Part shown: piece by piece, positions 33,200 through 44,127 of the stretch | Position numbering within the stretch: position 1 is the first letter of the stretch | Layout: the number at the start of each line of letters is the position of its first letter | The notes under the pieces: generated by a model | Told to the model about the DNA's origin: nothing | Databases searched by the model: none | What the model saw: the letters and a program-made list of their open reading frames with translations, nothing else | NCBI GenBank assembly: GCA_963169105.1 | Contig: OY720632.1 | Span: forward strand, 60,855,136-60,919,135 | From: Ceriagrion tenellum | Taxonomy: Eukaryota; Arthropoda; Insecta; Odonata; Coenagrionidae | Reading direction: 5' to 3' | Length of the DNA stretch: 64,000 nt | Position numbers and translations under genes: made by a program

Positions 33200-35185
33200 C
33201 TATCACAGAGAAAATAAGCATTGAAATGAGAGTTTTTCTTGTTTGCGTCGTATTAAAAAAATTGAACTCTATAACTTGAACTTTATAACACGCATAAATG
33301 ACTTTTGGCCAGAATTATTAGGTGACTCTCTTAAAAATATATTTTAAAAAACCCGTTATTTAGTACTTTTTTGGTTAAACAAAAGATATTACATTTTTTA
33401 TATCACGAAATTTTTTGATAAGCCATCAATTTCATTCGGTAGTGGATATCATCAGGTACTTTAACATATCGTTTCTCTCTTATCTCCTTAGCGGATCTGA
33501 AAAAACATCTGACGATGTCTACTACTGGACGAAAGCGATTCTTCATTAGAAAAACGCCGTGAAAATTTTAAAATGTTTCATCTCTTCAGTAAAGATGCAA
33601 ATTCACGAAGTTTAATCTATTTCTATCGGATTCATATCTTTCTAAAATTTTATAATACACGTATCCTGTAAAATGCAAGATTTGCAGTTTCAAACTGCTG
33701 CAAACGTAAAGCCATTGACCGTTACAATTTGGGATCCAATGGACTATGGTAATTTTTTAAAAGACTCATGGTGACTTTAAAAGATATAAACGCTCTGTTT
33801 TGAAAGCTGGCAATAAAATATTTTCCGGCAGAGATAAAGTTTAGGAACCGATACCAAATCGGCAAACTGGTCGTAGGACCAGATTAGCCGCTGTTTACAA
33901 TGTCAAATAAACGCGGAAGTCCGGAACTTTCGGAAATCTTCATAATTTTTGCAATTTGACTCATGAGCGATGCTACTGATAACGAAAAAAGGGTGCGGCT
34001 ATCAATTTGCGCAAAACGTTGCCAGAATAAATCCTCGCGAGCTTTCATTTCCACGTTGAGAAGGTTATAGCTTCTTAACATATTACATTTAACGCAGTAT
34101 TTCGGCATTATAAGAGTATACATTTTAACATTTTTTTCTATTCAAATTATAAGAAAATAGTTCCTAAATCAACAAATGAAAACGAAAATTTCGAAGTTGT
34201 TTTATACGAGGATTTTAGTAATGAAAACCGAACTGAACTCAAAGTAATCAAAGCCTTAAGATCTAAAGGGTGTGAACGCATTCGATAACGGAATCGTATT
34301 TGATTATCGGAAATGGAAACAGTAATAAGTAAGATACTTTTTTCTATCCGACCAATCACCAGACAACCGGCGAGTTGAACGTTTAGACAGAGAACCGGCA
34401 GTGAACCTATTTCCTAACTAAATAACTTTGGAGGAGCTGGGTGAACTATAATTGAGAACATTTTTATGGAGACCTCTAGATCTGATTTTCTGAATATTGT
34501 TTGAAATGCTTTTTAATCAACACAGTAACTATGCCAAAACAACATGGCCCGATTAATTTAAACTGCGTGGTTCAACGACCCCTGGAGAGCGCCACTGCGC
34601 ACCGATATCAGAATCGAGTGAATACAGGCTCATCGGCGTCGAATTCGATATTGGTCCCGAGTTTATTTCCGAGCTGTCCGGCCCTGATTTCAGTTCTAAC
34701 TTCAGTTCTGAAATATGCGTAGTATAAAATAGCCTTCAGCCACAAATCGACATGTGGGTGTCATGCAATGGGAATTTGAATTAGTCTTTTGTATTTTTAA
34801 TCATTGCTCGGTGAATCAGCGTCAATAAATATTAATAAAAAGCGAATGGTGCCAGACGATAATTGGAACAAAGCAATTCAAATCGTAAGAAATAATTGAA
34901 ATTTAAAATTGCAAAATATAAATTGAATTAAACAGGATCATTGAACGCAAAGCTTTAGACAATTTAATGGAAAATGATCATGTTTCCTCATCGTGAAATA
35001 TGCCTCGTATTTTAATTTTTATGGAGTTTATTGGCCAAATATTCCGTATTGTAATTGTATATATAGTCTATTGGTCCTCTATACACTGAATTTCGGCCAT
35101 CAGAGATAATAACATAAAATAATATCAAGATGAAAGTACCATTCAATGCAATGGTTGAAACATTTCTTCTTGAAAGATCTTAGGT
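33200..35185. other. Unassigned AT-rich DNA
   Basis: Several short open frames on both strands (33884-34359, 34501-34722) show no recognisable domain. No shared repeat was noted. Confidence 0.4.
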
Positions 35186-35189
35186 TTCC

Positions 35190-35465
35190 CTGGTGTATCT
35201 GCTGGATAAATGTATCTCGGGTGTTCCACAGGCAGGCCCATAGGTCCCAACGTTTTGGAAACGACTTGCTCTCCAACATCAGGGGTTTATTCAGAAAAAA
35301 AATGCTCGAAGATGAAGGCTCAACACAAAATTTCGGAGAATGCTTGATCTCCATCATCAGGGGTTTATTCAGAACCCCAGCAGATGGATAGCAAGTCGTT
35401 CTCCAAAACGCTGAGACCTAAAGACCTACTTACTCGGTGGAACACCTGAGAAACATTTATTCTTT
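35190..35465. repeat. Foldback element with internal CTGATGATGG motifs
   Basis: The left part (ATAAATGTATCTCGGGTGTT then CC, and CCCAACGTTTTGGAAACGAC) returns inverted on the right (AGCAAGTCGTTCTCCAAAAC, GGTGGAACACCTGAGAAACA, then TTTATTC). In the middle, GGGGTTTATTCAGAA occurs twice, each next to a minus-strand CTGATGNTGGAGA core. The better core (35360-35331) reads CTGATGAT-GGAG-loop-CTCC-GAAA. Confidence 0.75.
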
Positions 35466-35477
35466 CTTCTTATAATC

Positions 35478-35608
35478 CGTTTCATCATAGCCTTTTCCTC
35501 GCCCATTCTCCTCCTTACCTCCTCATTATTCACTTCATCTTTCCAAATCACTTTTTCCACCTACCTCCATACCCAAATCTCTATGGTTTCTAATAATTTT
35601 TTCAGGTT
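35478..35608 (-). pseudogene. Non-LTR retrotransposon RT C-terminal fragment
   Basis: The minus strand reads KKLLETIEIWVWR, a stop, then VEKVIWKDEVNNEEVRRRMG and EEKAMMKR. This is the classical L...E.W.WRR...V.W.D..TNEEV.RR.GE tail of arthropod non-LTR elements, also seen at 12330-13030 and 60089-60490. Confidence 0.75.
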
Positions 35609-35699
35609 TAATCATAATCTGTACAGTTAACTGACATTTTTCTGTTTCTGTAGATTGAAATTAGTAAACTAATTAACATTTAATTTGATTTAAGATGAT

Positions 35700-35770
35700 T
35701 TTAACATTCGAACTCAGCCACCACGCCACGATGGTCACCAGTGCACCCGTAGGTTGGACTGGCACCTCAA
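35700..35770 (-). repeat. tRNA-like (SINE?) fragment
   Basis: The minus strand has GGCGTGGTGGCTGAGTTCGA then ATG, a B-box-like element, with GGTGCACTGGTGACC upstream. The cloverleaf is not complete. Confidence 0.35.
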
Positions 35771-36139
35771 CACTTCGAAACGCAACATTGTCCACACGAC
35801 CGGAAAGCTATCCAGAGCAATGAGCGCGGAGACAGGAAAAAATCGGCAATTTTGCAAGGAGCCTGCTCACTCATCAATGTCGGCATCAGTGTGAAGATGA
35901 AAGAAACGAAAAAAAGACAAAAGAAAAAAGATAAAAAAAGAGCAAACATATTCGGTAAATAACTGGTCAGGCTAATCGTAAACTGGCATTTGTTAAAGAG
36001 TACTTGGAAAGAGCGACGATAAAGTTAGAGAAATCAGCTAATTATCCCTTGTAATACCCAACTTAGACTACGCTGCCATTGTTTGGGTTCCCATGAGGTA
36101 GGCTTAAAAACTGAGTTAGAACGCGAGCAGAGTAGATAA

Positions 36140-36752
36140 GCACGATACGTGAAAGGCCGTTATGATAGTCTCGTTGGTGTTACTGACCTCTTGCAACAAC
36201 TTGGATGGGAATCCCTTGCAGACTGTCGATTGAAAAGTACACTCAATCTTTTATGTAAGTTTAAAACCGAATTATTTTCCGACCAAGTTTTCAATATCAT
36301 ACAGACTCCAACATACTTTGGTAGATCAGATCATGAAAATATAATAAGGGAAGTAGATTGTAGAACAGAAAAGTTTAAAATGTCGTTTTCCCGCGATCGA
36401 TATGAGACCATAATGGCTGGGTTAAGACACAGCCATTTCTTCTAAGGTACTGTTAGGACACCGTTGAGGCAAGTTAGTTGACAGGGGGTGTAGCTGATTA
36501 ATTCATATGCACCCGAATGCATGTTTCTAAATCTGCCGAGTAGTGCTAACACCATGATTTGCATTTTCCCTGTATGACTCTAGTGTCACGTTTTCATTAC
36601 ACCCATAGTCATTTTAGTAGTTTCTATAGAATTTGTAGCATACCGATTGTGTGTTGTTTGCTGGTGAAAGTAAATTTATTCATGTTGGTGATAAGTCACC
36701 CCCAGCCAAACACTCTTATTATGGCTTTCAGGGTAATAAGTAGATGTAGATA
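36140..36752 (+). pseudogene. Jockey/CR1-like non-LTR element, 3' end with (TAGATG) tail
   Basis: The plus-strand frame 36149-36445 reads KGRYDSLVGVTDLLQQLGWE, then SLADCRLKSTLNLLCKF, and ends in SFSRDRYETIMAGL. It corresponds to the minus-strand segments NSVSQLLEGLKWEPLDTQ at 55588-55881 and TQLIEGLG at 38430-38985. The last part of the RT polyprotein of this family is followed by an untranslated region ending in GGGTAATAAGTAGATGTAGA at 36730-36752. It is truncated at the 5' side. Confidence 0.75.
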
Positions 36753-36816
36753 AAATTATCTAGTCGCTCGTGTAAGTGAGGCAATAAAGTTTATTGATGC
36801 AAATTTTCGCTCCAAG

Positions 36817-37285
36817 TCACTCCAAATGTTTGGCAAATGCTTGCTCTCCCGTCTTCCCCCCTTCCCTTCTTGCTTCACCTACTTCAAAGTCGAAACACTT
36901 CGTACGTGACACGGTTTTGCGGAATTCCTGAAATTCTCCGCGCTCCGGGAAACTTTCGCTCCAGGAGAAAAAAAATCGCTTATTTTTAGGGTTTCGCATT
37001 TGGGACAGAAAGAGGGGAAGTGGAGCGTAAGGGGAAAGAAGAGAGAATCGAAAAGGGAGGGGAAGAGTTAGGGAGGGAAATGGGAGCGGTGCGAATTTTC
37101 CCGCGCGTTTCTGTTCAAAAGTGGGCGAAAATTTTCTGCGAGCGCTTGCGATATCTGGAAGAGCGTATCATTTTTCGAGAGGCTTTGGTTTACACTACCT
37201 AGAAATTTTACTACGTTATGGGTGGATGGGATGAGTTTATCGAGTAAAGGTCATCACAATCAATAACAAATATTCTTCACCAAGG
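36817..37285. other. GC-richer DNA, no gene recognised
   Basis: Two open frames face each other (36817-36999 minus, 37020-37202 plus) in purine-rich sequence with AGGGGAAG-type runs. No domain is visible. It could be a small CpG-rich island. Confidence 0.25.
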
Positions 37286-37314
37286 CTTCGGAACACGCCT
37301 AATTCCATCTTCAG
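37285..37314 (-). other. CTGAAGATGG...GAAGC stem-loop motif
   Basis: The minus strand reads CTGAAGATGGAATTAGGCGT, then GTTCCGAAGC, followed by CTTGGTGAAG. It aligns with the arms of the 25433-27870 element but has GAAG in place of GAAA. Confidence 0.6.
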
Positions 37315-37494
37315 GGCTGTCATAACCATTGGCGATCGTCACGGCATCACTCTCATAGTTGGTTCTAACTTGTATGAAGAAGGTACCGAGGGAGGAAAAC
37401 AAACGACTCACGCATGCTTCGATTTGTTAAATTTCTCGCCTTTCCAAAACTGAATTTCCAGTCATTTTACCGAGAAACCTGACCTCTGCCTAAC

Positions 37495-37950
37495 TTGCAC
37501 ACTCCGACAGCGCGTCTCCAAATAGCTGCTTTTTGCCCTCTTCATGGCTTCGTTCTTTCAGTTTTATGGCCATTTGTGGAGACACCGCTAACCTCTGAAG
37601 TCTTTTTGCCGTTTAGGATCGTTGGTTACGTTCATAACGGGAGGATACTTCTACATTCTATTATCCTTTTCAATTTTCTTTGCGACTGGCCCTTCGTGCG
37701 TGCTCGGAACGGTTCGAGCGGCATCGTGGCGCGAGGTGCGGCCTTCGATACCATGGAGGAGTGGTGGGGAGGGAAATAGAGAGAGGTGGACGTTGCCAAG
37801 TTTTCTCTTCGGACTCTTTGTATGCGAATGGAAGCGATAGACCGCTTCCTTGTAACATTCCATGAGCCAAACACGTGGCCCATTGGGAAGGGAAGGAGAA
37901 TCGGCTGGCGCTGCGGTCGAAGGTGAGTGCGGTATGACGTGATATCACGT
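37495..37950. other. GC-rich island open in many frames
   Basis: At least six overlapping frames of 61 to 94 codons are open on both strands here. That reflects base composition rather than coding. No domain is recognisable in any of them. Confidence 0.3.
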
Positions 37951-38092
37951 CATGGGTACCGTGAGATTTCTAGCTTTCACTAGGAAACTTTACTAGGCCC
38001 CTAGTGATAGCTGGAACACTCACGGTACCCGTGACGTGACATAACGTCATCAGCACCAGCGTAAAGAAAACCATGACGTGATATCACGTCAT
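37934..38092. repeat. Cluster of TGACGTGATATCACGTCA palindromes in a foldback
   Basis: A perfect 20 bp palindrome, ATGACGTGATATCACGTCAT, occurs at 37934-37953 and again at 38073-38092. A third, imperfect copy lies at about 38031-38050 at the end of an inverted arm. The arms 37934-37984 and 38000-38050 pair over about 50 bp, sharing GGGTACCGTGAG and CACTAGG. Confidence 0.9.
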
Positions 38093-38429
38093 GCCGCCCT
38101 CAAAGGGTTAACCCCTTCTCAACCCTTTAAATTCGCAACACGGACTCCTTATTTTGACCGGTCCCAAGGGTCGTAGAAAGAATCATGCGTGATTGCTAGG
38201 CCAGTGACTCAGAAGTGGACTTTTGAAAACGAAAGTCACAACTTTTATTTGTTAAATTACTCTTACAGACTCTACATTACTATTCTACCCTATCTACCCT
38301 ACGAGTAGCCACAGAAGCGTGTGGCATGGGATATAAGAACCCCAGCCCTTGAAGGAGAGTGAATAGAGTATAGCAGTTGGGAGGGGACAGAGGGGAATTG
38401 CATTTCAACTATGTTAGTACCTCGCTATT

Positions 38430-38985
38430 TTTGTTATGGTCACTAATGATGCGTAAGGAGAAAGCTTTTGTATCTATCTGTTCGATAAGGAATCTCTCTT
38501 ATTCTTTCACTTCGACCAGCTATAGAGATAGGTATAGAGTGATGTCAAGATAATATCCTGCAAGTCGTGATGAGACTCGCATAATACAAATTTTTCAAGT
38601 ACTCTACGACTATTGTACAATTTCCGCGTCTCAAACAACTCTTAGCCTAGTCCTTCAATTAGCTGTGTGACGCTTTATGATCACTTGCGGCAGTTTTTAG
38701 CAAAGTGTGCGACTCTCCTTTGCATTTCATTTACTCCGTGAATCGAACCTCTCGGTGCAGAGTCCCAAGTAATATCAACGCATAAGAGATGTGTACTAGC
38801 AAGAGCAAAGTAGCATATTTCCCTCACTTTTTCATCGTAAGATCTCCAAATTATTCACTTCAAAGCCCTCGTCTCTTTCATACAGCGCTTAAAATGCTAT
38901 GAATGATTCCCTCATGTTAGATCTGAAGTCATGGTGATTTCCAGGTACTTGACCTCGCATGATTTCCTTATGTTTATCCCTCTCA
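38430..38985 (-). pseudogene. Jockey/CR1-like non-LTR element, RT C-terminal part
   Basis: The minus strand reads KYLEITMTSDLT, then KETRALK, an EICYFALASTHLLCVDITWD block, an RRVAHFAKNCRK block and SVTQLIEGLG. This follows the KYLGVT.TSDL...SV...AY..LVRP.LEY...VWDP....I..LE.VQRRAARF...Y....SVT.LL..L.W pattern of CR1/Jockey polyproteins. Stops interrupt it. It is the same family as 36140 and 55400. Confidence 0.75.
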
Positions 38986-38989
38986 TTTC

Positions 38990-40810
38990 GGAGACATTGC
39001 ATACGTATGGTTTCTTTCATAAGAGATGTATATCACCGGCCGTCATTTGGTAGTGGAGGGTGAAGGTGGGAGAAAAGAGGATAGGATGGAGAAGGACAGG
39101 TAAGAGATGAGGAAATAGGGTTCCCGTAACGTGCGATGGGATTGACGGAGCCATAAACTCCCTTTTCCGGATGTTAAGTCATTGAATATCTATGACCCCG
39201 AATCCCTCACCGACGATTCCGGGGATAAATGTTAAAGGGGAAGACGGGGGAGCATTAAAATTTCTCGCGTCATCCGAGCACGGAAGTGGGATTTGGGGTC
39301 TGGCCATTAAAAAGGACGCAATATCACCACCCATGCCTTCCGAGTTAATTGGACGACATTAAAGAACCTTGTCTCGTCCAAGTACCGGTTTCACATTCGA
39401 CCATCCGGCCAGCAGCGCAGTGGATTATGTGCTGTAACGCAGTTCGTTCCCACACTGCACTGCGATGTTCGTAAGGTGGAGGGAGGCGAAAAGGTGACTC
39501 CACCCGCGGGAGTTATATGGAATATAGATCCCTAAAAACTGCATTTCCAGACGTTCACTGATAGAGTATGGGAGCACGACTCTGGATAGAGTGGTACGCA
39601 AAATTAAACACGCTTCATCTCGTTTAGTAAGTAATACATGATCAAGTAAAACAAATGCTTCGTAAACATATGCGTCAGTTGAATTGTTTAGATCAGATTA
39701 ATTTCCTCCGATAGTCTTGCTTTCATTTTCAATGGCTCTGTGAAACGCATGGACATCGAATGGGAATGTAATCTCGTACATTAACACACATGCAACTCTA
39801 TTCAAGCTTAACCCAGCTTAAAAGATTCCAATTTATGTGGCAGAACAAAAAGACGGTACTTTTAATATGCATTCCCTTATTGATTTTATCAAGTGACAAG
39901 TATGCATCTACATGAATTGTGGTTTTCAGAGTCTTTTACAAGGGTCAGCATAACGAAGGCTCTCACTTTTGAAGTACTCAATAGCTTGAACATATAAAAT
40001 TAAATAATCAATATTGCACTACATATTTATAACTATGTAATATCTGAATAAATGTAAGTAACTGTGGTCATTAGGGTTGGCAACGACAATTTTATCGAAT
40101 TCGCCGGTTGTCTTTTGGGATATTGTCTGAAAGACGGTTTGCGAGTGAACTAGTTTGTTCCACTAGTTAAAAACTATTTGCCGCGTTATGAATTCTGGTT
40201 ACGGTTCCATTACATTCTATCGCCCCAAACCAACCCCATTCTGGCCCTTAACCCCATTCAAATCCCCCCCTCTCCTCGTCTTTCTCTAGGGCCAAATTAT
40301 CTATGGCGATAAACAGTCGAAGACATTGGATTCGAACGGGGTCGTCAAACGGAGTTGGTCGGTTTAATGAGGAATTAGCGGTCCAACGCTTAGAGGGAGA
40401 TAGCAAAGGATTATGAACGAGGCCACCGAGTCAATGAGAAGGAGTGTGGGCAAGGGTGAGGAGGATGAGGAACGTTGGAAAATGGGAACTAGAACGAAAA
40501 TGATTTGGAAGGATTTTAAGAAGCGAGAAATTCGGAGAAAAAGGAAGGACAGCGAACAGAACGGAAACTTCGCAGCAATACATGGCTAACGTAACTCGAA
40601 TAAAATAACTGTCCAATGGCTTTTTTATAATAAATTAGTTGTGTTCGGTATGCGTTGTAATGCCTATATTTATAAGCAGACACATTTACATGTACAATAT
40701 AAATTAAAGACAAAGATTTCAAGGAATCCAATGAATTCCTCGTACCTACACAGGGATTTGTAACGCAAAAATGATGTCATGAGTTTCCATTCCATACCTG
40801 TGCTGCGGTT
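38990..40810. other. Unassigned DNA
   Basis: A GC-richer stretch at 39020-39540 and AT-rich DNA after it. I saw no gene or shared repeat. Confidence 0.4.
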
Positions 40811-40814
40811 TCAA

Positions 40815-41530
40815 AGTAAATAAAATATTTTATTGTTGAAGTAGTGAAAAAGTTTAAGCTTTTCGAGCTTATAAATACAACTTTAGGAAAAATCGCGCTT
40901 ATCCGAAAACCGAATGCAAGAATTTTTGGTGAGCGAGAGTGAATAAGAAAATGAAGTTCGATGAAAACGATTTATTCCGAAGGTAAGAAATGGCGCGTCC
41001 TAAGTTCATTAACAATCGCATCATGTCTTGTTTATTTACGTCGTTCGCCTGGTGATCTCTGCCAGCTTCCTCCGGTCGATCTTCTCTCGTGGCACTGCAA
41101 CCAGCTAGCTGCAGATAGTCGCCAAAAATAAGAAAAACAAACAAAGAGACCATTGCACTAAATCTTATTCAACGTACACATAACCTACGAACCGTTTAAC
41201 ACAAATTATGGCTCACTGATATTATTCTGATGTACGCGATGTTATGCCTCACTGATACCATCCGGATATCTCTGATTGAATAACTCGTAAATGATCTGCT
41301 TCGTTGCTTGCTTGTAGTCTCGCTCGCTCGCTGTAGTTGCTCGCTTGTTTGAGAAGCTCGCCTGTCAACACTCATTCGTTGAAACGACTCGCTCACCACC
41401 TATTGTGCAATGGATTAAATAATTCAGAAATCTTTGCGGGCGCACGCACAACTCACCAAAGTTTCATCGTAATCTGATGGATAGTATTGAAACGCATAGA
41501 AGACGAACAAACAAATATTCATTATTATTT
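40815..41530 (-). mobile_element. Helitron-like repeat family A, inverted copy with extra segment
   Basis: This is the reverse complement of the family: GACGAACAAACAAATATTCA at its start (41500-41520), GATCTGCTTCGTTGCTTGC (reversed RLR..QS block) near 41296 and AATAAAATATTTTATTGTTG at its end (40820). About 200 bp at 40925-41130 are not in the other copies; one minus-strand frame there reads a REDRPEEAGRDHQANDVNKQ stretch. That extra piece may be a capture or an insertion. Confidence 0.6.
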
Positions 41531-41837
41531 ATTATAGAAGATTTGATAGCTGGAGAGTGAAGAAGCAGTCGTTTCCAATCTCGAAACCCTTCCCTTCAGC
41601 TTTTATGCCGTAGGTATGGCTTAATGGTGGGAGGGTAGACTTCGGCAAATGACTTAGGGCTGGTCGAGGGTGATGGAGTTAAGCTTTGAATTAGGGAATA
41701 AGCAAGAGGGAGGGAAGGAAAGTTAAAAATTAACATTACTTCAGGGTTGATTTGTGAAGATAGTGGAAAGAGCGAGAGTCATAGATTACTGATTATGGAG
41801 GAGTGGGAAGATTTCATAATGTAAAAATTATTAATCT

Positions 41838-42490
41838 AATGTATAAAAATGAATGTTTATTTGTTCGTCTTCTATGCGTTCCAATATCATTTATCTGACT
41901 ACGATGAAACTTTGGTGAGTTTTTGTGCGCTCGCCCACGTAGGTTTCTGAATAATAAAATCCATTGTACGGTAGATGGATCACGAGTCGTTTCAACAAAT
42001 GAGTGTTGGAACGCGATCTCCTCAAACAAGCGAGGAACGACAAGGAAGCAACGAAGCAGATCGTTTACGAGTTGCTCAATCACGTGCATCAGAATCGAAT
42101 CGGTGAGGCATAATATCGCAGGCATCAGGTTCATATCAAAGAGACATGATTTTCGTTAAAAGGTTCGTAATTCACATGTACGCAGAAGAAAATTTAGTGC
42201 AGTGGTCTCTTTGCTTGCCTTTATTTTTAAATTCTTGCATTCGATCGTATACGTTATCGTATACGCTTCTCCTTTTCCAAAAAATGGATTTTTAATCTCG
42301 AAAATCTTGAATATTTGCACTAATTGAACATTAGAATTGTTTTACTTGAAAATATGAGCATAGACATGGAGTGGAAACTCATTTTTGCGTTGCAAATTAC
42401 TGTGTAGCTACGAGGAATTTATTGGACAAGGTCTTTAATTTGTTTAGAGGCCGATTTTGAGCCCAGAGAAATTTTGGGCCAAACTATGAA
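41838..42490 (+). mobile_element. Helitron-like repeat family A, copy 3
   Basis: It begins ATGTATAAAAATGAATGTTT and has the ATTTGTTCGTCTTCTATGCG, CGATGAAACTTTGGTGAG and TCGTTTACGAGTTGCTCAAT blocks. One frame reads ESFQQMSVGTRS then QTSEERQGSNEADRLRVAQS and RASESNR, the clearest trace of the Helitron N-terminal repeat. It lies head to head with the inverted copy that ends at 41530. Confidence 0.65.
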
Positions 42491-43515
42491 AAGTTTAGAA
42501 ATCAATGGAGACTTCAGGATATTGAATTTTATTTTGGCACTAGAAAATATGATAAAATGTACTGAAAACAATGAGGCTTGGAAGTAAATAAAGAAAAAAG
42601 TTTTTAAGTTTACTTAAATGCACATTAAATTATTGTCTTTCATTCATTTTGTACAAGTAAATGTGTCTGCCTGGTATATGTATGCCTACTTAGAAAGAAA
42701 AAGAGGTATTGCAATGCATGCCGGGAACAGCTGGTACATAATAGAAACCCCAAACAAGGAACAATATTTTTACCGTTTAAATACTTTTTAGTTTTCAATT
42801 ATTTTTAATGACATTCAAAATTTACAAATAACAACTGTGGTTTTTGAACTGCGTCAAACCCCAATGCTATAACCTTGTTTGTTTGTTATCGAGAGAGTTT
42901 GCAACGCTACGTTTTTTTTTTTTGAGCGGATGAGTGAATCTAGGAACGGATCAGGCCGTGAGCGAGAGCAAAAAATCGGAGAGATAGGGGGACGAAGGAA
43001 CGACTCCTTCAAGGGGATGGGCGTCGCCGTAATTGACGGTTTATCTCTCGGATATTAACGTGAAGTTAATTAATTAGTGACGCCATTATTTGATGACCCC
43101 CTCTTGTTACTGAAAATCGGTATATGGGCAACATTTCAGAGCTGAAGAAGTGATAGCGAAGTTTGTTAACTATTGGTTTCAAGATTTGTCGCAGACGAAC
43201 GGCTCATACTCCAGAAAAACCTTAAAAATGAAAAAAAAAGTCAATTCATTATCGTTGTCATTTAAATCGATTACTATATTACCACCGGAACTGTATCTAC
43301 TCGCAAAATTTTAGAGATATTTGACGTCGAGAAGTAAGCAAAATTTCAATCAAAAGATGTGACGCAGATAATCAGGCGAAATTCAATAAAACCTTCTAAT
43401 AAAAACAAATGGGAACGTTTCAGTACCGTCTGCTCATTTGAAATTAGAGCACACATACCCATTACTCTATTCTCTTTTGGGGTAGGCAACGTTTTATAAT
43501 TTCCCTCAATCAACC
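42491..43515. other. Unassigned DNA
   Basis: A trace of the Helitron family 3' segment (ATTGCAATGCATGCCGGGAA) appears at 42708-42730. Otherwise nothing was recognised. Confidence 0.4.
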
Positions 43516-43519
43516 CTCT

Positions 43520-43870
43520 CTTTAAAATCTAATTCCACTTCTCTTACACTCGTGCTTTCTTGTTTTATTCACAATTTCCAAATTTTACAACTCATCATAT
43601 TCCCGCTCTTCAGAATTTCACCCACCACATACGACCTTGGCTTTCGCGATCTGCCTCGAACTCTTACACCATTCGATTTACCATCAAATATCTGCTTATC
43701 TATCCAGCTCTCTTCCGTTCCCTTGATATGACCAAACCAAAGAATTCCACTATTTTGGAAAATGTTCAATTTTGGATCATCCAACTTTCATCCTTCCATC
43801 ACACACTCATTCCTAACCCTATCCATCCTCTTTTCACGCAAATACATCTCAGGCAACCCATTTACAGTAA
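43520..43870 (-). pseudogene. Non-LTR retrotransposon RT C-terminal fragment
   Basis: The minus-strand frame 43569-43784 reads ILWFGHIKGTEESWIDKQIF, then DGKSNGVRVRGRSRKP. It resembles the LRWFGHV.RM...R...Q...GK..G.R.RGRPR.. motif found downstream of RT in many arthropod non-LTR elements. It is short and decayed. Confidence 0.65.
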
Positions 43871-44127
43871 ATTAAACTTACTCTTATGCTAAAGTCGATA
43901 GTCTAGATATTCCGAACATTTATAAATTTCAAACGTCTCTTTTCATGACGCGTAACTGATTTTGAGTCACCCGGGACTAGCCACGGATAAAATCTCAAGG
44001 ATTCTCCCGCAATGCACTATTGTGCGAAATTCGACAGAGAAGCCATGCGCCTTGACGAGGAGTCCTCTCCCCCAGTGGATGTTTGTGACTATTTAATATA
44101 TATCTAGCGGATAGAACACGTAAATAA

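Noticed and set aside
37495..37948. Cluster of six overlapping open frames on both strands
   Set aside because: This many simultaneous open frames reflects GC-rich composition; none has a recognisable motif or splice context.
42515..42540. Possible U12 donor (minus-strand ATATCCTGAAG) for the intron before S1
   Set aside because: It mismatches the strict ATATCCTT consensus and no coding sequence ending in a suitable phase precedes it.
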